Source: Candidatus Pullichristensenella stercorigallinarum
Lineage (GTDB): Bacteria; Bacillota; Clostridia; Christensenellales; Aristaeellaceae
Direction of reading: 5' to 3'
DNA length: 64,000 bases
Assembly (NCBI GenBank): GCA_018712945.1
Contig: DVFZ01000033.1
Location: forward strand, 43,795 to 107,794
In this document: piece by piece, positions 38,152-46,795 of the stretch
Numbering within the stretch: the stretch's first letter is position 1
Layout of the letters: every line of letters begins with the position of its first letter
Program-made: the position numbers and the translations under genes
Notes under the pieces: generated by a model
Told to the model about the DNA's origin: nothing
The model's database searches: none
The model's input: only the letters and a program-made list of their open reading frames with translations

Positions 38152-38580
38152 GTGAGTACGTATATGGCGAATCCTCAGAACGTCGAACGTACCTGGTACG
38201 TGATCGACGCCGAGGGTCAAGTGCTGGGCCGTCTTGCCTCGCAGGTCGCGTCCATGCTTCGCGGCAAGCATAAGCCCACGTTCACGCCTCACGTGGACTG
38301 CGGCGACTACATCATCGTCGTCAACTGCGATAAGCTGGTTCTCACCGGCCGCAAGCTCGACCAGAAGCTCTACCGCTATCACACTGGCTATCCGGGCGGA
38401 TTGAAAGAAATCAAGTACCGCAAGCTGATGCAGACTAAGAGCACGTTTGCCTTCAAAGAGGCTGTGCGCCGCATGCTGCCCAAGGGCCCCTTGGGTTACG
38501 CGATGCTCAAGAAGCTGCACGCTTATGCCGGCCCTGAGCATATGCATCAGGCTCAGAAGCCCGTGGAATACAAGCTGTAA
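38152..38580 (+). CDS. rplM: 50S ribosomal protein L13 (GTG start)
   Basis: [57 protein letters not shown]... Confidence 0.97.
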   Translation: MSTYMANPQNVERTWYVIDAEGQVLGRLASQVASMLRGKHKPTFTPHVDCGDYIIVVNCDKLVLTGRKLDQKLYRYHTGYPGGLKEIKYRKLMQTKSTFAFKEAVRRMLPKGPLGYAMLKKLHAYAGPEHMHQAQKPVEYKL

Positions 38581-38598
38581 TAGGGAGGAGGACGGAAA

Positions 38599-38991
38599 AT
38601 GTCTGAGGTTTGCTTCCATGCCGTAGGCAGGAGAAAAAAGGCGATCGCTCGCGTTCGTCTGATTCCCGGCGAGGGAAATATCATCATCAATAAGCGTTCC
38701 ATCGACGATTATTTCGGCTATGAGACGCTCAAGACCGTCGTTCGTCAGCCGCTGGTGCTCACGGAAACGAATGGCCGCTTCGATGTCATCGTCAACTGCA
38801 AGGGCGGCGGCTTCACCGGCCAGGCCGGCGCGATCCGCCATGGCATCGCCCGCGCGTTGGTGAAGGCCAATGAGGAATATAAGCCCGCCATCAAGAAGGC
38901 CGGCTACCTCACCCGCGACCCGCGCATGAAGGAGCGCAAGAAGTACGGTCTCAAGGCAGCACGTCGTGCACCTCAGTTCAGCAAGAGATAA
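38599..38991 (+). CDS. rpsI: 30S ribosomal protein S9
   Basis: '[32 protein letters not shown]', C-terminal '[24 protein letters not shown]'. Confidence 0.97.
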   Translation: MSEVCFHAVGRRKKAIARVRLIPGEGNIIINKRSIDDYFGYETLKTVVRQPLVLTETNGRFDVIVNCKGGGFTGQAGAIRHGIARALVKANEEYKPAIKKAGYLTRDPRMKERKKYGLKAARRAPQFSKR

Positions 38992-39021
38992 TCTGCTGTT
39001 CAAACCGTATCAAAATGGTTC

Positions 39022-39057
39022 AAAAACCCCGGAAAATCAAGGTTTTCCGGGGTTTTA
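39022..39057 (+). terminator. Intrinsic terminator of the rplM-rpsI operon
   Basis: aaaaaccccggaaaa-tcaagg-ttttccggggtttt. Confidence 0.85.
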
Positions 39058-39124
39058 CTGTATCTAAACGGGCTGATATGGTTTGACCAAATTTGGCAAA
39101 TCAAGAGCCGTTTTCACCCAATTT

Positions 39125-39200
39125 TTAGTGGTTAAATATAGGACAACCGGCAAAAATGGGGGTAAAAAAAGGGGTTAGTGGTTAAATTATAGGACAACCG
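39125..39200. repeat. Pair of ~25-bp direct repeats at the ICE left end
   Basis: TTAGTGGTTAAATATAGGACAACCG (39125-39149) and TTAGTGGTTAAATTATAGGACAACCG (39175-39200), differing by a 1-bp insertion. Confidence 0.85.
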
Positions 39201-39306
39201 AGAGCCGATTTTGGGGGTGTTTTTCGTCCCTCCTTTCCCTCGTTTTGGGCTGTGGCAGTTTGACATAGTTTGACCTAATTTGAATAATTGAATATGAATT
39301 TGATAT

Positions 39307-39338
39307 AGCACTCAGTATAAAATGACTGGGTGCTTTTT
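39307..39338 (+). terminator. Intrinsic terminator 1 upstream of ICE parA
   Basis: agcactcagt-ataaaatg-actgggtgct-ttttt. Confidence 0.75.
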
Positions 39339-39369
39339 TCATTTCAGGAACTCGTATTCCGGCGATAGA

Positions 39370-39414
39370 AAGAGCCGTCACTTCACTTTTTATTTTGGAG
39401 TGGCGGCTTTTTCT
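39370..39414 (+). terminator. Intrinsic terminator 2 upstream of ICE parA
   Basis: aagagccgtcacttc-actttttatttt-ggagtggcggctttttct with wobble pairs. Confidence 0.65.
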
Positions 39415-39457
39415 ATTTCCAGAAGCAACAGCAACAATTAGAAATGAGGTGAAGTCA

Positions 39458-40279
39458 ATGAACACGCAAATCATTGCCATTGCCAACCAGAAGGGCGGCG
39501 TTGGCAAAACCACTACCTGTGCCAATCTTGGAATCGGTTTGGCGCAGGCTGGAAAGAAAGTCCTGCTGATCGACGGAGACCCGCAAGGTAGCCTGACGAT
39601 CAGCCTGGGCAATCCTCAGCCGGACAAGCTGCCCTTTACGCTGTCGGACGCTATGGGGCGTATCTTGATGGATGAGCCGCTTCGTCCCGGCGAGGGTATC
39701 CTGCACCACCCAGAGGGTGTAGACCTGATGCCTGCGGACATCCAGTTATCCGGTATGGAGGTATCCCTGGTAAATGCCATGAGCCGTGAGACTATCTTGC
39801 GGCAATATCTGGACACGCTGAAGGGGCAATACTCCCATATTCTCATCGACTGCCAGCCCTCCCTGGGGATGCTCACAGTCAATGCGCTGGCCGCTGCGAA
39901 CAGGATCATAATTCCCGTTCAGGCGGAGTATCTGTCCGCCAAAGGGCTGGAACAGCTGCTCTCCACGGTAAACAAGGTAAAGCGGCAGATCAACCCCAAG
40001 CTCCAGATAGACGGTATCCTGCTGACGATGGTTGACAGCCGAACCAACTTTGCCAAAGAGATCTCCGCACTTTTGCGAGAGACCTATGGCAGCAAGATCA
40101 AAGTATTCGGCACAGAGATTCCCCATTCTGTCCGGGCAAAGGAAATCAGCGCAGAGGGAAAAAGCATTTTTGCCCATGACCCCGGCGGCAAGGTGGCAGA
40201 GGGCTACAAAAATCTGACGAAGGAGGTGTTGAAACTTGAAAAGCAGCGCGAAAAAAATAGAGCTGGCCTCGGTAGATGA
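39458..40279 (+). CDS. parA: ParA/Soj family ATPase
   Basis: 'IIAIANQKGGVGKTTTCANLGIGLAQAGKKVLLIDGDPQGSLT'. Confidence 0.95.
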   Translation: MNTQIIAIANQKGGVGKTTTCANLGIGLAQAGKKVLLIDGDPQGSLTISLGNPQPDKLPFTLSDAMGRILMDEPLRPGEGILHHPEGVDLMPADIQLSGMEVSLVNAMSRETILRQYLDTLKGQYSHILIDCQPSLGMLTVNALAAANRIIIPVQAEYLSAKGLEQLLSTVNKVKRQINPKLQIDGILLTMVDSRTNFAKEISALLRETYGSKIKVFGTEIPHSVRAKEISAEGKSIFAHDPGGKVAEGYKNLTKEVLKLEKQREKNRAGLGR

Positions 40280-41162
40280 TCTGTTCTCCACCGAAGAAGG
40301 CCGCCAGGATGCAAAGCTGGAAAAGATTCAGGAAATTCCGTTGTCTGAACTGCATCCGTTCAAGAACCACCCATTCAAAGTCAAGGATGACGAAGCAATG
40401 ATGGAGACCGCTGACAGTATCAAGCAGTATGGCGTTCTGGTTCCGGCCATTGCCCGACCGGACCCGGAGGGTGGCTATGAGCTGGTAGCCGGACACAGGC
40501 GGCACAGAGCCAGTGAGCTGGCAGAAAAGGAGACTATGCCGGTCATTGTTCGGGATTTGGATGATGATGCCGCCACGATTATTATGGTTGACAGCAACTT
40601 GCAGCGAGAAAGCCTTCTTCCAAGCGAAAGAGCATTTGCTTATAAAATGAAGCTAGATGCCATTAAGCACCAAGGAGCCAGGACGGATTTAACTTCGGCC
40701 CAAGTTGGGCCGAAGTTGACTGCGGCAGAAAAAATCGCGGAGAACAGTCCAGATAGCAAATCACAGATTAAGAGATTTATCCGTCTGACAGAGCTGATTC
40801 CTGAATTGATGGATATGGTGGATGAAAAGAAGATCGCCCTGAACCCTGCCTATGAGCTGTCCTTTCTTAAAAAAGAGGAACAGGTAGACCTGCTGGACGC
40901 GATGGACAGCGAACAGGCTACCCCTTCCCTTTCCCAAGCCCAGCGGCTCAAGAAATACAGTCAGGAGGGGCATCTGACCCTCGATATGATGCGCGTCATC
41001 ATGGGTGAGGAAAAGAAAAGCGATCTGGATCGAGTGACATTTACCTCTGACACCTTGCGGAAGTATTTCCCCAAAAGCTATACGCCCCAGCGGATGCAGG
41101 AAACCATCATCAAGCTACTGGAGGCATGGCAGAAAAAGCGTCAGAGAGACCAGGAACGATGA
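40236..41162 (+). CDS. parB: ParB/RepB/Spo0J family partition protein
   Basis: 'IPLSELHPFKNHPFKV', 'GYELVAGHRRHRASELAEKETMPVIVRDLDD', 'MVDSNLQRESLLPSERAFAYKMKLDA'; TTG start after RBS aaggaggtg. Confidence 0.93.
   Translation: MKSSAKKIELASVDDLFSTEEGRQDAKLEKIQEIPLSELHPFKNHPFKVKDDEAMMETADSIKQYGVLVPAIARPDPEGGYELVAGHRRHRASELAEKETMPVIVRDLDDDAATIIMVDSNLQRESLLPSERAFAYKMKLDAIKHQGARTDLTSAQVGPKLTAAEKIAENSPDSKSQIKRFIRLTELIPELMDMVDEKKIALNPAYELSFLKKEEQVDLLDAMDSEQATPSLSQAQRLKKYSQEGHLTLDMMRVIMGEEKKSDLDRVTFTSDTLRKYFPKSYTPQRMQETIIKLLEAWQKKRQRDQER
40691..40717. repeat. 27-nt perfect inverted repeat inside parB
   Basis: AACTTCGGCCCAA-G-TTGGGCCGAAGTT (13-1-13). Confidence 0.9.
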
Positions 41163-41174
41163 AAGGAGCCGCCT

Positions 41175-41450
41175 ATGAGGGATATTTCAGCCCGTGAGCT
41201 GAAAGGACACAACATTCTCGCCGTAGAGAGGTTTTGGGATAATACCCGCTGGATGATCGAGTTTTCCGTCCTGCGTCCCAGCACTGCTTACGGCAGCCCC
41301 GGAGATGAAATGCGGTTGTTTTTGACTGAGGACGGGTATCAGGCCGCCCTGCAAAGCCAGCAGCGCCGGGAGATCAAGATCAAGCGTTACGCTCGTGTGA
41401 TTGAGGGACATATCCTCGATTTCAAACCGGGAAAACGCCGCCGCTCATAA
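41175..41450 (+). CDS. Conserved ICE protein of unknown function, paralogous to the ORF at 43420
   Basis: 'NTRWMIEFSVLRP...DEMRLFLTEDGYQAALQSQQRREIKIKRYARVIEGHILDF'; RBS aaaggag. Confidence 0.75.
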   Translation: MRDISARELKGHNILAVERFWDNTRWMIEFSVLRPSTAYGSPGDEMRLFLTEDGYQAALQSQQRREIKIKRYARVIEGHILDFKPGKRRRS

Positions 41451-41473
41451 ACCCATACAACGAAAGGAAAGGA

Positions 41474-41665
41474 ATGACTATGTGTACGGTAAAGGAAATT
41501 CAAGAAGCAATCCGGGAAGATTGCAAATCTCAGCATGACATGGATTCAACGGATATTGACCGCGTGATGCAAACACTTCCTTTCGCCCAGGAGGAGCCAT
41601 TTACAGAGGCGCGTCCCCAAAAGCCGCTGTTTTGGTTCTATGCAAGAAAATTTGAAAAGCGTTGA
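41474..41665 (+). CDS. Small ICE hypothetical protein
   Basis: 63 aa ORF with RBS gaaaggaaagga, collinear with flanking genes. Confidence 0.55.
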   Translation: MTMCTVKEIQEAIREDCKSQHDMDSTDIDRVMQTLPFAQEEPFTEARPQKPLFWFYARKFEKR

Positions 41666-41731
41666 ACACCGCAATTCTTTGAAATGAGGATTGCGGTTTT
41701 TTGTACCCAAAATTCGGAAGGAGTGAGGTCG

Positions 41732-42616
41732 ATGGCCGTTTTTCGCATTGAACGGACCCGTGATTATACCGTGATGAGCAATCATCATTTACGAAATGCA
41801 AACCTGTCGTTAAAAGCCAAGGGGCTGCTTTCCATGATGCTGTCGCTGCCGGAGGATTGGAATTACACCACCCGTGGCCTTGCAAAGATCTGTAAGGAGG
41901 GCGTGGATGCCATAGGTGCTGCCCTGCGTGAACTGGAAGGAGCCGGATATATCGTGCGCCATCAGAGACGCGATAAAAGTGGGCGGATCACAGATACCGA
42001 GTATGTCATCTATGAACAGCCCCAGCCAGATATGTCCCAGCCGGATACGGCTTCACCAGATACGGAAAACCCGGATATGGTAAAACCGGATATGGTAAAA
42101 CCGGATACGGAAAAGCCCGCAGAATTAAATATAGAGAAATCAAATACAGAAAAATCAATTACTTATGGATCAAGTACCGATTCCATTCCCTTCCGGGAAA
42201 CAGCGGCGGCAAGACCGCCGGAACGGAAAGGAAGGGATGCGATGTCTGTCACAGAGATAGAAAATTATCGGGAGTTGATTTTGGAGAATATCGAGTATGA
42301 CTGCTTGAAGCAGCGTTATCCTCTCTACCTGGATGACCTGAATGAGATCGTAGAGCTGTTGGTTGAAACGGTCTGTGCCAAACGAAAGACTACCCGGATC
42401 TCTGGGGCAGACTTCCCTCACGAGATCGTGCGTTCCCGTTTTTTGAAACTGGACAGCTCCCACATCGAGTTTGTCATGGACTGTCTGCAAAAGAATACCA
42501 CCCAGGTACGCAACATGAAGCAGTACCTGCTTGCAGTGCTGTTCAATGCGCCTACCACCATGAACAATCACTTCACTTCATTGGTCAACCACGATATGCA
42601 CGCAGGCGGCTGGTAA
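41732..42616 (+). CDS. Helix-turn-helix replication protein-like, DUF6017-type C-terminus
   Basis: wHTH 'LSLKAKGLLSMMLSLPEDWNYTTRGLAKICKEGVDAIGAALRELEGAGYI' and C-terminal 'ENYRELILENIEYDCLKQRYPLYLDDLNEIVELLVETV'. Confidence 0.82.
   Translation: MAVFRIERTRDYTVMSNHHLRNANLSLKAKGLLSMMLSLPEDWNYTTRGLAKICKEGVDAIGAALRELEGAGYIVRHQRRDKSGRITDTEYVIYEQPQPDMSQPDTASPDTENPDMVKPDMVKPDTEKPAELNIEKSNTEKSITYGSSTDSIPFRETAAARPPERKGRDAMSVTEIENYRELILENIEYDCLKQRYPLYLDDLNEIVELLVETVCAKRKTTRISGADFPHEIVRSRFLKLDSSHIEFVMDCLQKNTTQVRNMKQYLLAVLFNAPTTMNNHFTSLVNHDMHAGGW
42025..42117 (+). repeat. 15-bp tandem repeats (CCGGATAYGGWAAAR-like) within the replication-protein gene
   Basis: ...CCAGATACGGAAAAC CCGGATATGGTAAAA CCGGATATGGTAAAA CCGGATACGGAAAAG...; encodes PDxxx-type pentapeptides. 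Confidence 0.85.
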
Positions 42617-42650
42617 AGGCCGCCTTTTATCATGCCAAAGGAGGCACGAC

Positions 42651-43397
42651 ATGAACCAGATGGAAATTTTCAAAAACCCGGAGTTTGGCAGTATCCGGGT
42701 CATCGAAGAAAACGGCAAATACCTGTTCTGCGGAACGGATGTGGCTGGCGCTTTGGGGTACAGCAATCCCCGCGATGCAATTATCCGCCATTGTAGGTAT
42801 GTCGTGAAACGCGACGCACCTCACCCACAAAGCCCTGACCGCAAAATCAGTATGACTTTTATCCCCGAAGGAGATTTGTACCGCCTAATCGTTCACAGCA
42901 AATTGCCATCGGCAGAACGGTTTGAACGGTGGGTGTTCGATGAGGTCCTGCCTACCATTCGTAAGCACGGGGCCTATCTCACAAAAGAGAAGCTGTGGGA
43001 GGTAGCTACTTCCCCGGAGGCTCTGATGAAGCTCTGCTCAGACTTGTTGGCTGAGCGTGAAGCGAATATTTCTCTGCGTAAGGAAAATGCACAGCTGGAG
43101 GGCAAAGCCGCTTTCTATGACCTGTTCATCGACTTAAAACACAGCACCAATCTCAGGACTACCGCCAAAGAGTTGGATGTTCCGGAGCGCCGGTTTGTCC
43201 GGTTTCTGATAGAACGGCGGTTTGTGTACCGCACGGCATCCGGCAATGTGCTGCCTTATGCCAATGTGAAAAATGCGGGGCTGTTTTGCGTCAAAGACTA
43301 CTGCAATCACGGTCATACCGGTTCTTACACGCTGGTTACGCCCCAGGGCAAGCTCTACTTTGCCCAGCTGCGGGAGATGATCTTGCTGGTCTCATAA
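42651..43397 (+). CDS. Phage antirepressor-type protein (BRO-N plus KilAC-like)
   Basis: 'IRVIEENGKYLFCGTDVAGALGYSNPRDAIIRHC', 'RLIVHSKLPSAERFERWVFDEVLPTIRKHGAYL'; C-terminal KilAC-like 'LRTTAKELDVPERRFVRFLIERRFVYR'. Confidence 0.92.
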   Translation: MNQMEIFKNPEFGSIRVIEENGKYLFCGTDVAGALGYSNPRDAIIRHCRYVVKRDAPHPQSPDRKISMTFIPEGDLYRLIVHSKLPSAERFERWVFDEVLPTIRKHGAYLTKEKLWEVATSPEALMKLCSDLLAEREANISLRKENAQLEGKAAFYDLFIDLKHSTNLRTTAKELDVPERRFVRFLIERRFVYRTASGNVLPYANVKNAGLFCVKDYCNHGHTGSYTLVTPQGKLYFAQLREMILLVS

Positions 43398-43419
43398 GAA
43401 CGGAAAGGAAGTGGGTTTT

Positions 43420-43731
43420 ATGCAGGAAAGCAAAACAATCGGTCAGCTGATGGAGGAAATGCGCCAGAAAGCCGGGGCGCAGAACTACCACGGCCATGAC
43501 TACATGGATCTCCAGCGATTTGCGGAGAACACACGGCACATGATTATTTTTGATGTGCTGACGCATGATTCCCCGGTGGGCTGGAAAGGAGAACGGACCC
43601 GCCTGTTTTTGTCAGATATAGGCTATGAAAAAGCTCTGGACAGTCAGGCAAAGGGGCAGATCAAGATTCTCAGCCATGCAAAGGTCAGAAATGGAGATTT
43701 GTTTTATGACCACAAAGAACAGATACGATAG
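43420..43731 (+). CDS. Conserved ICE protein of unknown function, paralogous to the ORF at 41175
   Basis: 'NTRHMIIFDVLTHDS...ERTRLFLSDIGYEKALDSQAKGQIKILSHAKVRNGDLFYD'. Confidence 0.72.
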   Translation: MQESKTIGQLMEEMRQKAGAQNYHGHDYMDLQRFAENTRHMIIFDVLTHDSPVGWKGERTRLFLSDIGYEKALDSQAKGQIKILSHAKVRNGDLFYDHKEQIR

Positions 43732-43743
43732 GAGGAATCTGAT

Positions 43744-44163
43744 ATGAATGAGGAAAAGAAAGTACCCTTCAAGTGGGAATATGGGGAAGAAACCATATCA
43801 CTGCAACTTGGGATGTATGCGAATAATCAGCGGCTTTATATCGGCATGATTACCCATACAGAAGATGGAGCGGAGCCGTTTGCAGATATGACGGTGAACC
43901 TTCCGGGGTATTCCCTGGACCCCGGAGAGGCGTTTATTTCCGGTGACATCAGCAAGGACTTGCTGCGATTCATCAAAGAGAACAAATTGGGGAAAGTGCT
44001 TCCCTACCAGGTGCAATCCGGTTATGGGAAATATTCTGCCGTTGCCTTTGATTTGGAGAAATTGAAGGCATTTGATCCCAAAGGTGTGGCGGAGTTTCGG
44101 AAAGAGTGGAATCTGCCGGATAAGAAGCCGGTAAAGAAAAAGAGCCGCGGGATGGAGCGATGA
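43744..44163 (+). CDS. DUF4313-like protein
   Basis: 'EPFADMTVNLPGYSLDPGEAFISGDISKDLLRFIKENKLGKVLP'. Confidence 0.75.
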   Translation: MNEEKKVPFKWEYGEETISLQLGMYANNQRLYIGMITHTEDGAEPFADMTVNLPGYSLDPGEAFISGDISKDLLRFIKENKLGKVLPYQVQSGYGKYSAVAFDLEKLKAFDPKGVAEFRKEWNLPDKKPVKKKSRGMER

Positions 44164-44243
44164 AGAAATATCTTCTCCGGCGGCTGGTGGTCCCGCCTTA
44201 GAAAGAAATGCACCACCCCTGCACATTTTGTGGAAAGGAGGCG

Positions 44244-44750
44244 ATGAAAATGCAGGAAGAAGTGGAAAACAGGACTTTAACGCTGGTTGTCAGCGGAACA
44301 AAGTTCACCGGTCGGTTGCTTAAAGCCGCCATCAGCAAGTACCTTGCCCACTGCAAGGAAAAGAAGCTGCAAAAGCAGAGAAGCCGTGACGCTCCTGTGA
44401 CACCCCACGGCAAACAGACCGTCAAGCAGCTCATTGGTCAAAATCAGGGGATCTCCAATATCGAGATCACAGACCCCTCCATCAAGGAATTTGAGAAGAT
44501 CGCCCGGAAATATGGTGTGGATTATGCGGTGAAGAAAGACCGCAGCAGCTCCCCGCCCAAGTACCTGATCTTTTTCAAAGGCCGTGACGCCGATGCGCTG
44601 ACCGCTGCATTTACCGAGTACACCAGCAAAAAGGTCAAGAAGGCCGAGAAAACGGAACGCCCGTCTGTGCTGGCAAAACTCAGTCAGTTCAAAGAGATGG
44701 TCAAAAATGCCGTGGTGGACCGCACCAAGCGAAAGGAGCTGGAACGATGA
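44244..44750 (+). CDS. pcfB: PcfB family protein (DUF3801)
   Basis: 'FTGRLLKAAISKYLAHCKEK', 'FEKIARKYGVDYAVKKDRSSSPPKYLIFFKGRDADALTAAFTEY' upstream of the coupling protein. Confidence 0.88.
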   Translation: MKMQEEVENRTLTLVVSGTKFTGRLLKAAISKYLAHCKEKKLQKQRSRDAPVTPHGKQTVKQLIGQNQGISNIEITDPSIKEFEKIARKYGVDYAVKKDRSSSPPKYLIFFKGRDADALTAAFTEYTSKKVKKAEKTERPSVLAKLSQFKEMVKNAVVDRTKRKELER

Positions 44751-46576
44751 AAAAGCAGTTTGACATCAAAAAGCTCGTTTTGCTGAACCTGCCTTATCTT
44801 TTGATGGGGCTGTTTGCCACGAACTTCGGGGAAGCGTGGCGGCTGGCTCAGGGGGCAAATGCTTCGGAGAAATTCCTTTCCCTGTTTGCTGTCCTGCCTG
44901 GGGCGCTGCAAAGTTTCTGGCCCAGCTTGCACCCGTTGGATCTTTTGGTGGGGCTATGCTGCGGAGCTGGCCTGCGTCTGGCGGTGTACCTCAAAAGTAA
45001 AAACGCCAAGAAGTATCGGCATGGACTGGAGTATGGCTCTGCCCGTTGGGGAACCCGTGAGGATATTGCTCCCTACATCGACCCGGTATTTCAGAACAAT
45101 GTGATTCTGACGAAAACCGAGAGCCTGACCATGAATAGCCGCCCCAAGGACCCCAAGACCGCCAGAAACAAAAATGTGCTGGTGATCGGCGGCTCCGGTT
45201 CCGGTAAGACCCGCTTCTGGCTCAAACCGAATCTGATGCAGATGCACAGTTCTTATGTGGTCACAGACCCCAAGGGCACCATCCTGGTGGAGTGCGGAAA
45301 AATGCTCCAAAGGGGCGCACCCAAGCTGAGGAAGGACGGAAAGCCCATGAAGGATAAGCACGGCAAGGTCATTTATGAGCCTTACCGCATCAAGGTCCTC
45401 AATACCATCAACTTCAAGAAGTCCATGCACTATAACCCCTTTGCCTACATCCACTCCGAAAAGGACATCCTGAAGCTGGTCACGACGCTGATCGCCAATA
45501 CCAAAGGCGAAGGCAAAGCCGGAGACGATTTCTGGGTCAAGGCAGAAACCTTGCTGTACTGCGCGTTGATTGGGTATATCCACTATGAAGCTCCGGTGGA
45601 GGAGCAGAACTTTTCCACCCTTATCGAGATGATAAACAGTATGGAAGTTCGGGAGGATGACGAGGAATACAAAAACGCCGTTGACTTGATGTTCGATGAG
45701 CTGGAATCCCGTGATCCTCGCCACTTTGCCGTCCGGCAGTATAAGAAATATAAGCTGGCCGCCGGAAAAACAGCCAAGTCGATCCTGATTTCCTGTGGTG
45801 CGCGTCTTGCCGTGTTCGACATTGCAGAGCTGCGTGAGGTCACGGCTTATGATGAGCTGGAGCTGGACACTCTGGGAGACAGGAAAACTGCCCTGTTCCT
45901 CATCATGAGTGACACTGATGACAGCTTTAATTTCCTTATATCCATGTGTTATACCCAACTTTTCAACCTGCTCTGTGAAAAAGCCGACGATGTGTATGGC
46001 GGCAGGCTCCCGGTCCATGTGCGCTGTCTCATTGACGAGTGCGCCAACATCGGCCAGATCCCCAAGCTGGAAAAGCTGGTAGCAACCATCCGAAGCCGTG
46101 AGATCTCCGCCTGTCTGGTGTTGCAGGCGCAGAGTCAGCTCAAGGCAATCTATAAGGATAACGCAGATACCATCATCGGCAACATGGATACTTCCATCTT
46201 CCTGGGCGGTAAGGAGCCAACCACCCTCAAGGAGCTGGCTGCCGTGCTGGGCAAGGAAACCATCGACACCTACAACACCGGAGAGAGCCGTGGGCGTGAA
46301 ACTTCCCACTCTCTCAACTATCAAAAATTGGGGAAAGAGCTGATGAGCCAGGATGAGCTTGCTGTTATGGATGGCGGCAAGTGTATCCTCCAACTGCGCG
46401 GTGTGCGTCCTTTCCTTTCGGATAAGTACGACATCACCAAGCACCCCAATTTCAAATACACAGCCGACGCAGACGAAAAGAACGCTTTTGACATTGAAGC
46501 GTTCCTGTCCGCAAGGTTGAAACTCAAGCCCAATGAGGTCTGCGATGTATATGAAGTAGACACAAAGGGCGCTTAA
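44747..46576 (+). CDS. virD4: VirD4-like type IV coupling protein, CD1115 family
   Basis: 'NVLVIGGSGSGKTRFWLKPNLMQMHSSYVVTDPKGTI' Walker A region; 'VRCLIDECANIGQIPKLEKLVATIRSREISACLVLQAQSQLKAIY' Walker B region. Confidence 0.95.
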   Translation: MKKQFDIKKLVLLNLPYLLMGLFATNFGEAWRLAQGANASEKFLSLFAVLPGALQSFWPSLHPLDLLVGLCCGAGLRLAVYLKSKNAKKYRHGLEYGSARWGTREDIAPYIDPVFQNNVILTKTESLTMNSRPKDPKTARNKNVLVIGGSGSGKTRFWLKPNLMQMHSSYVVTDPKGTILVECGKMLQRGAPKLRKDGKPMKDKHGKVIYEPYRIKVLNTINFKKSMHYNPFAYIHSEKDILKLVTTLIANTKGEGKAGDDFWVKAETLLYCALIGYIHYEAPVEEQNFSTLIEMINSMEVREDDEEYKNAVDLMFDELESRDPRHFAVRQYKKYKLAAGKTAKSILISCGARLAVFDIAELREVTAYDELELDTLGDRKTALFLIMSDTDDSFNFLISMCYTQLFNLLCEKADDVYGGRLPVHVRCLIDECANIGQIPKLEKLVATIRSREISACLVLQAQSQLKAIYKDNADTIIGNMDTSIFLGGKEPTTLKELAAVLGKETIDTYNTGESRGRETSHSLNYQKLGKELMSQDELAVMDGGKCILQLRGVRPFLSDKYDITKHPNFKYTADADEKNAFDIEAFLSARLKLKPNEVCDVYEVDTKGA

Positions 46577-46688
46577 ATCTGTTCCGCTTTTGAAAGGAGT
46601 GATCGTATCTACCCGCCTCAACCGCCCTTTTTGGGCCATTGGCGTACAAAGCGGACAATCGCAAGAAAAAATAATGAAAAAGGAGGAC

Positions 46689-46737
46689 AGCCGGAATCAT
46701 GCCCCCGGAAACCGGGCGGCAGATTGTTCCGGCTTTT
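46689..46737 (+). terminator. Hairpin/terminator-like structure between virD4 and Maff2 gene
   Basis: agccggaa-tcatg-cccccgg-aaa-ccgggcgg-cagattg-ttccggcttttg nested stems. Confidence 0.55.
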
Positions 46738-46795
46738 GTATGCCTATGAAACATGACAAACCTATTTTTTAATCAGATTCCGGCTAACAAACTAT

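Noticed and set aside
42025-42117. CRISPR-like interpretation of the 15-bp repeats
   Set aside because: Repeats are contiguous, in-frame and coding, with no spacers.
44954-46639. 561-aa minus-strand ORF opposite virD4
   Set aside because: Shadow ORF against a strongly conserved coupling protein.
46590-46772. 60-aa ORF between virD4 and Maff2
   Set aside because: No conserved pattern and overlaps the structured intergenic hairpin.
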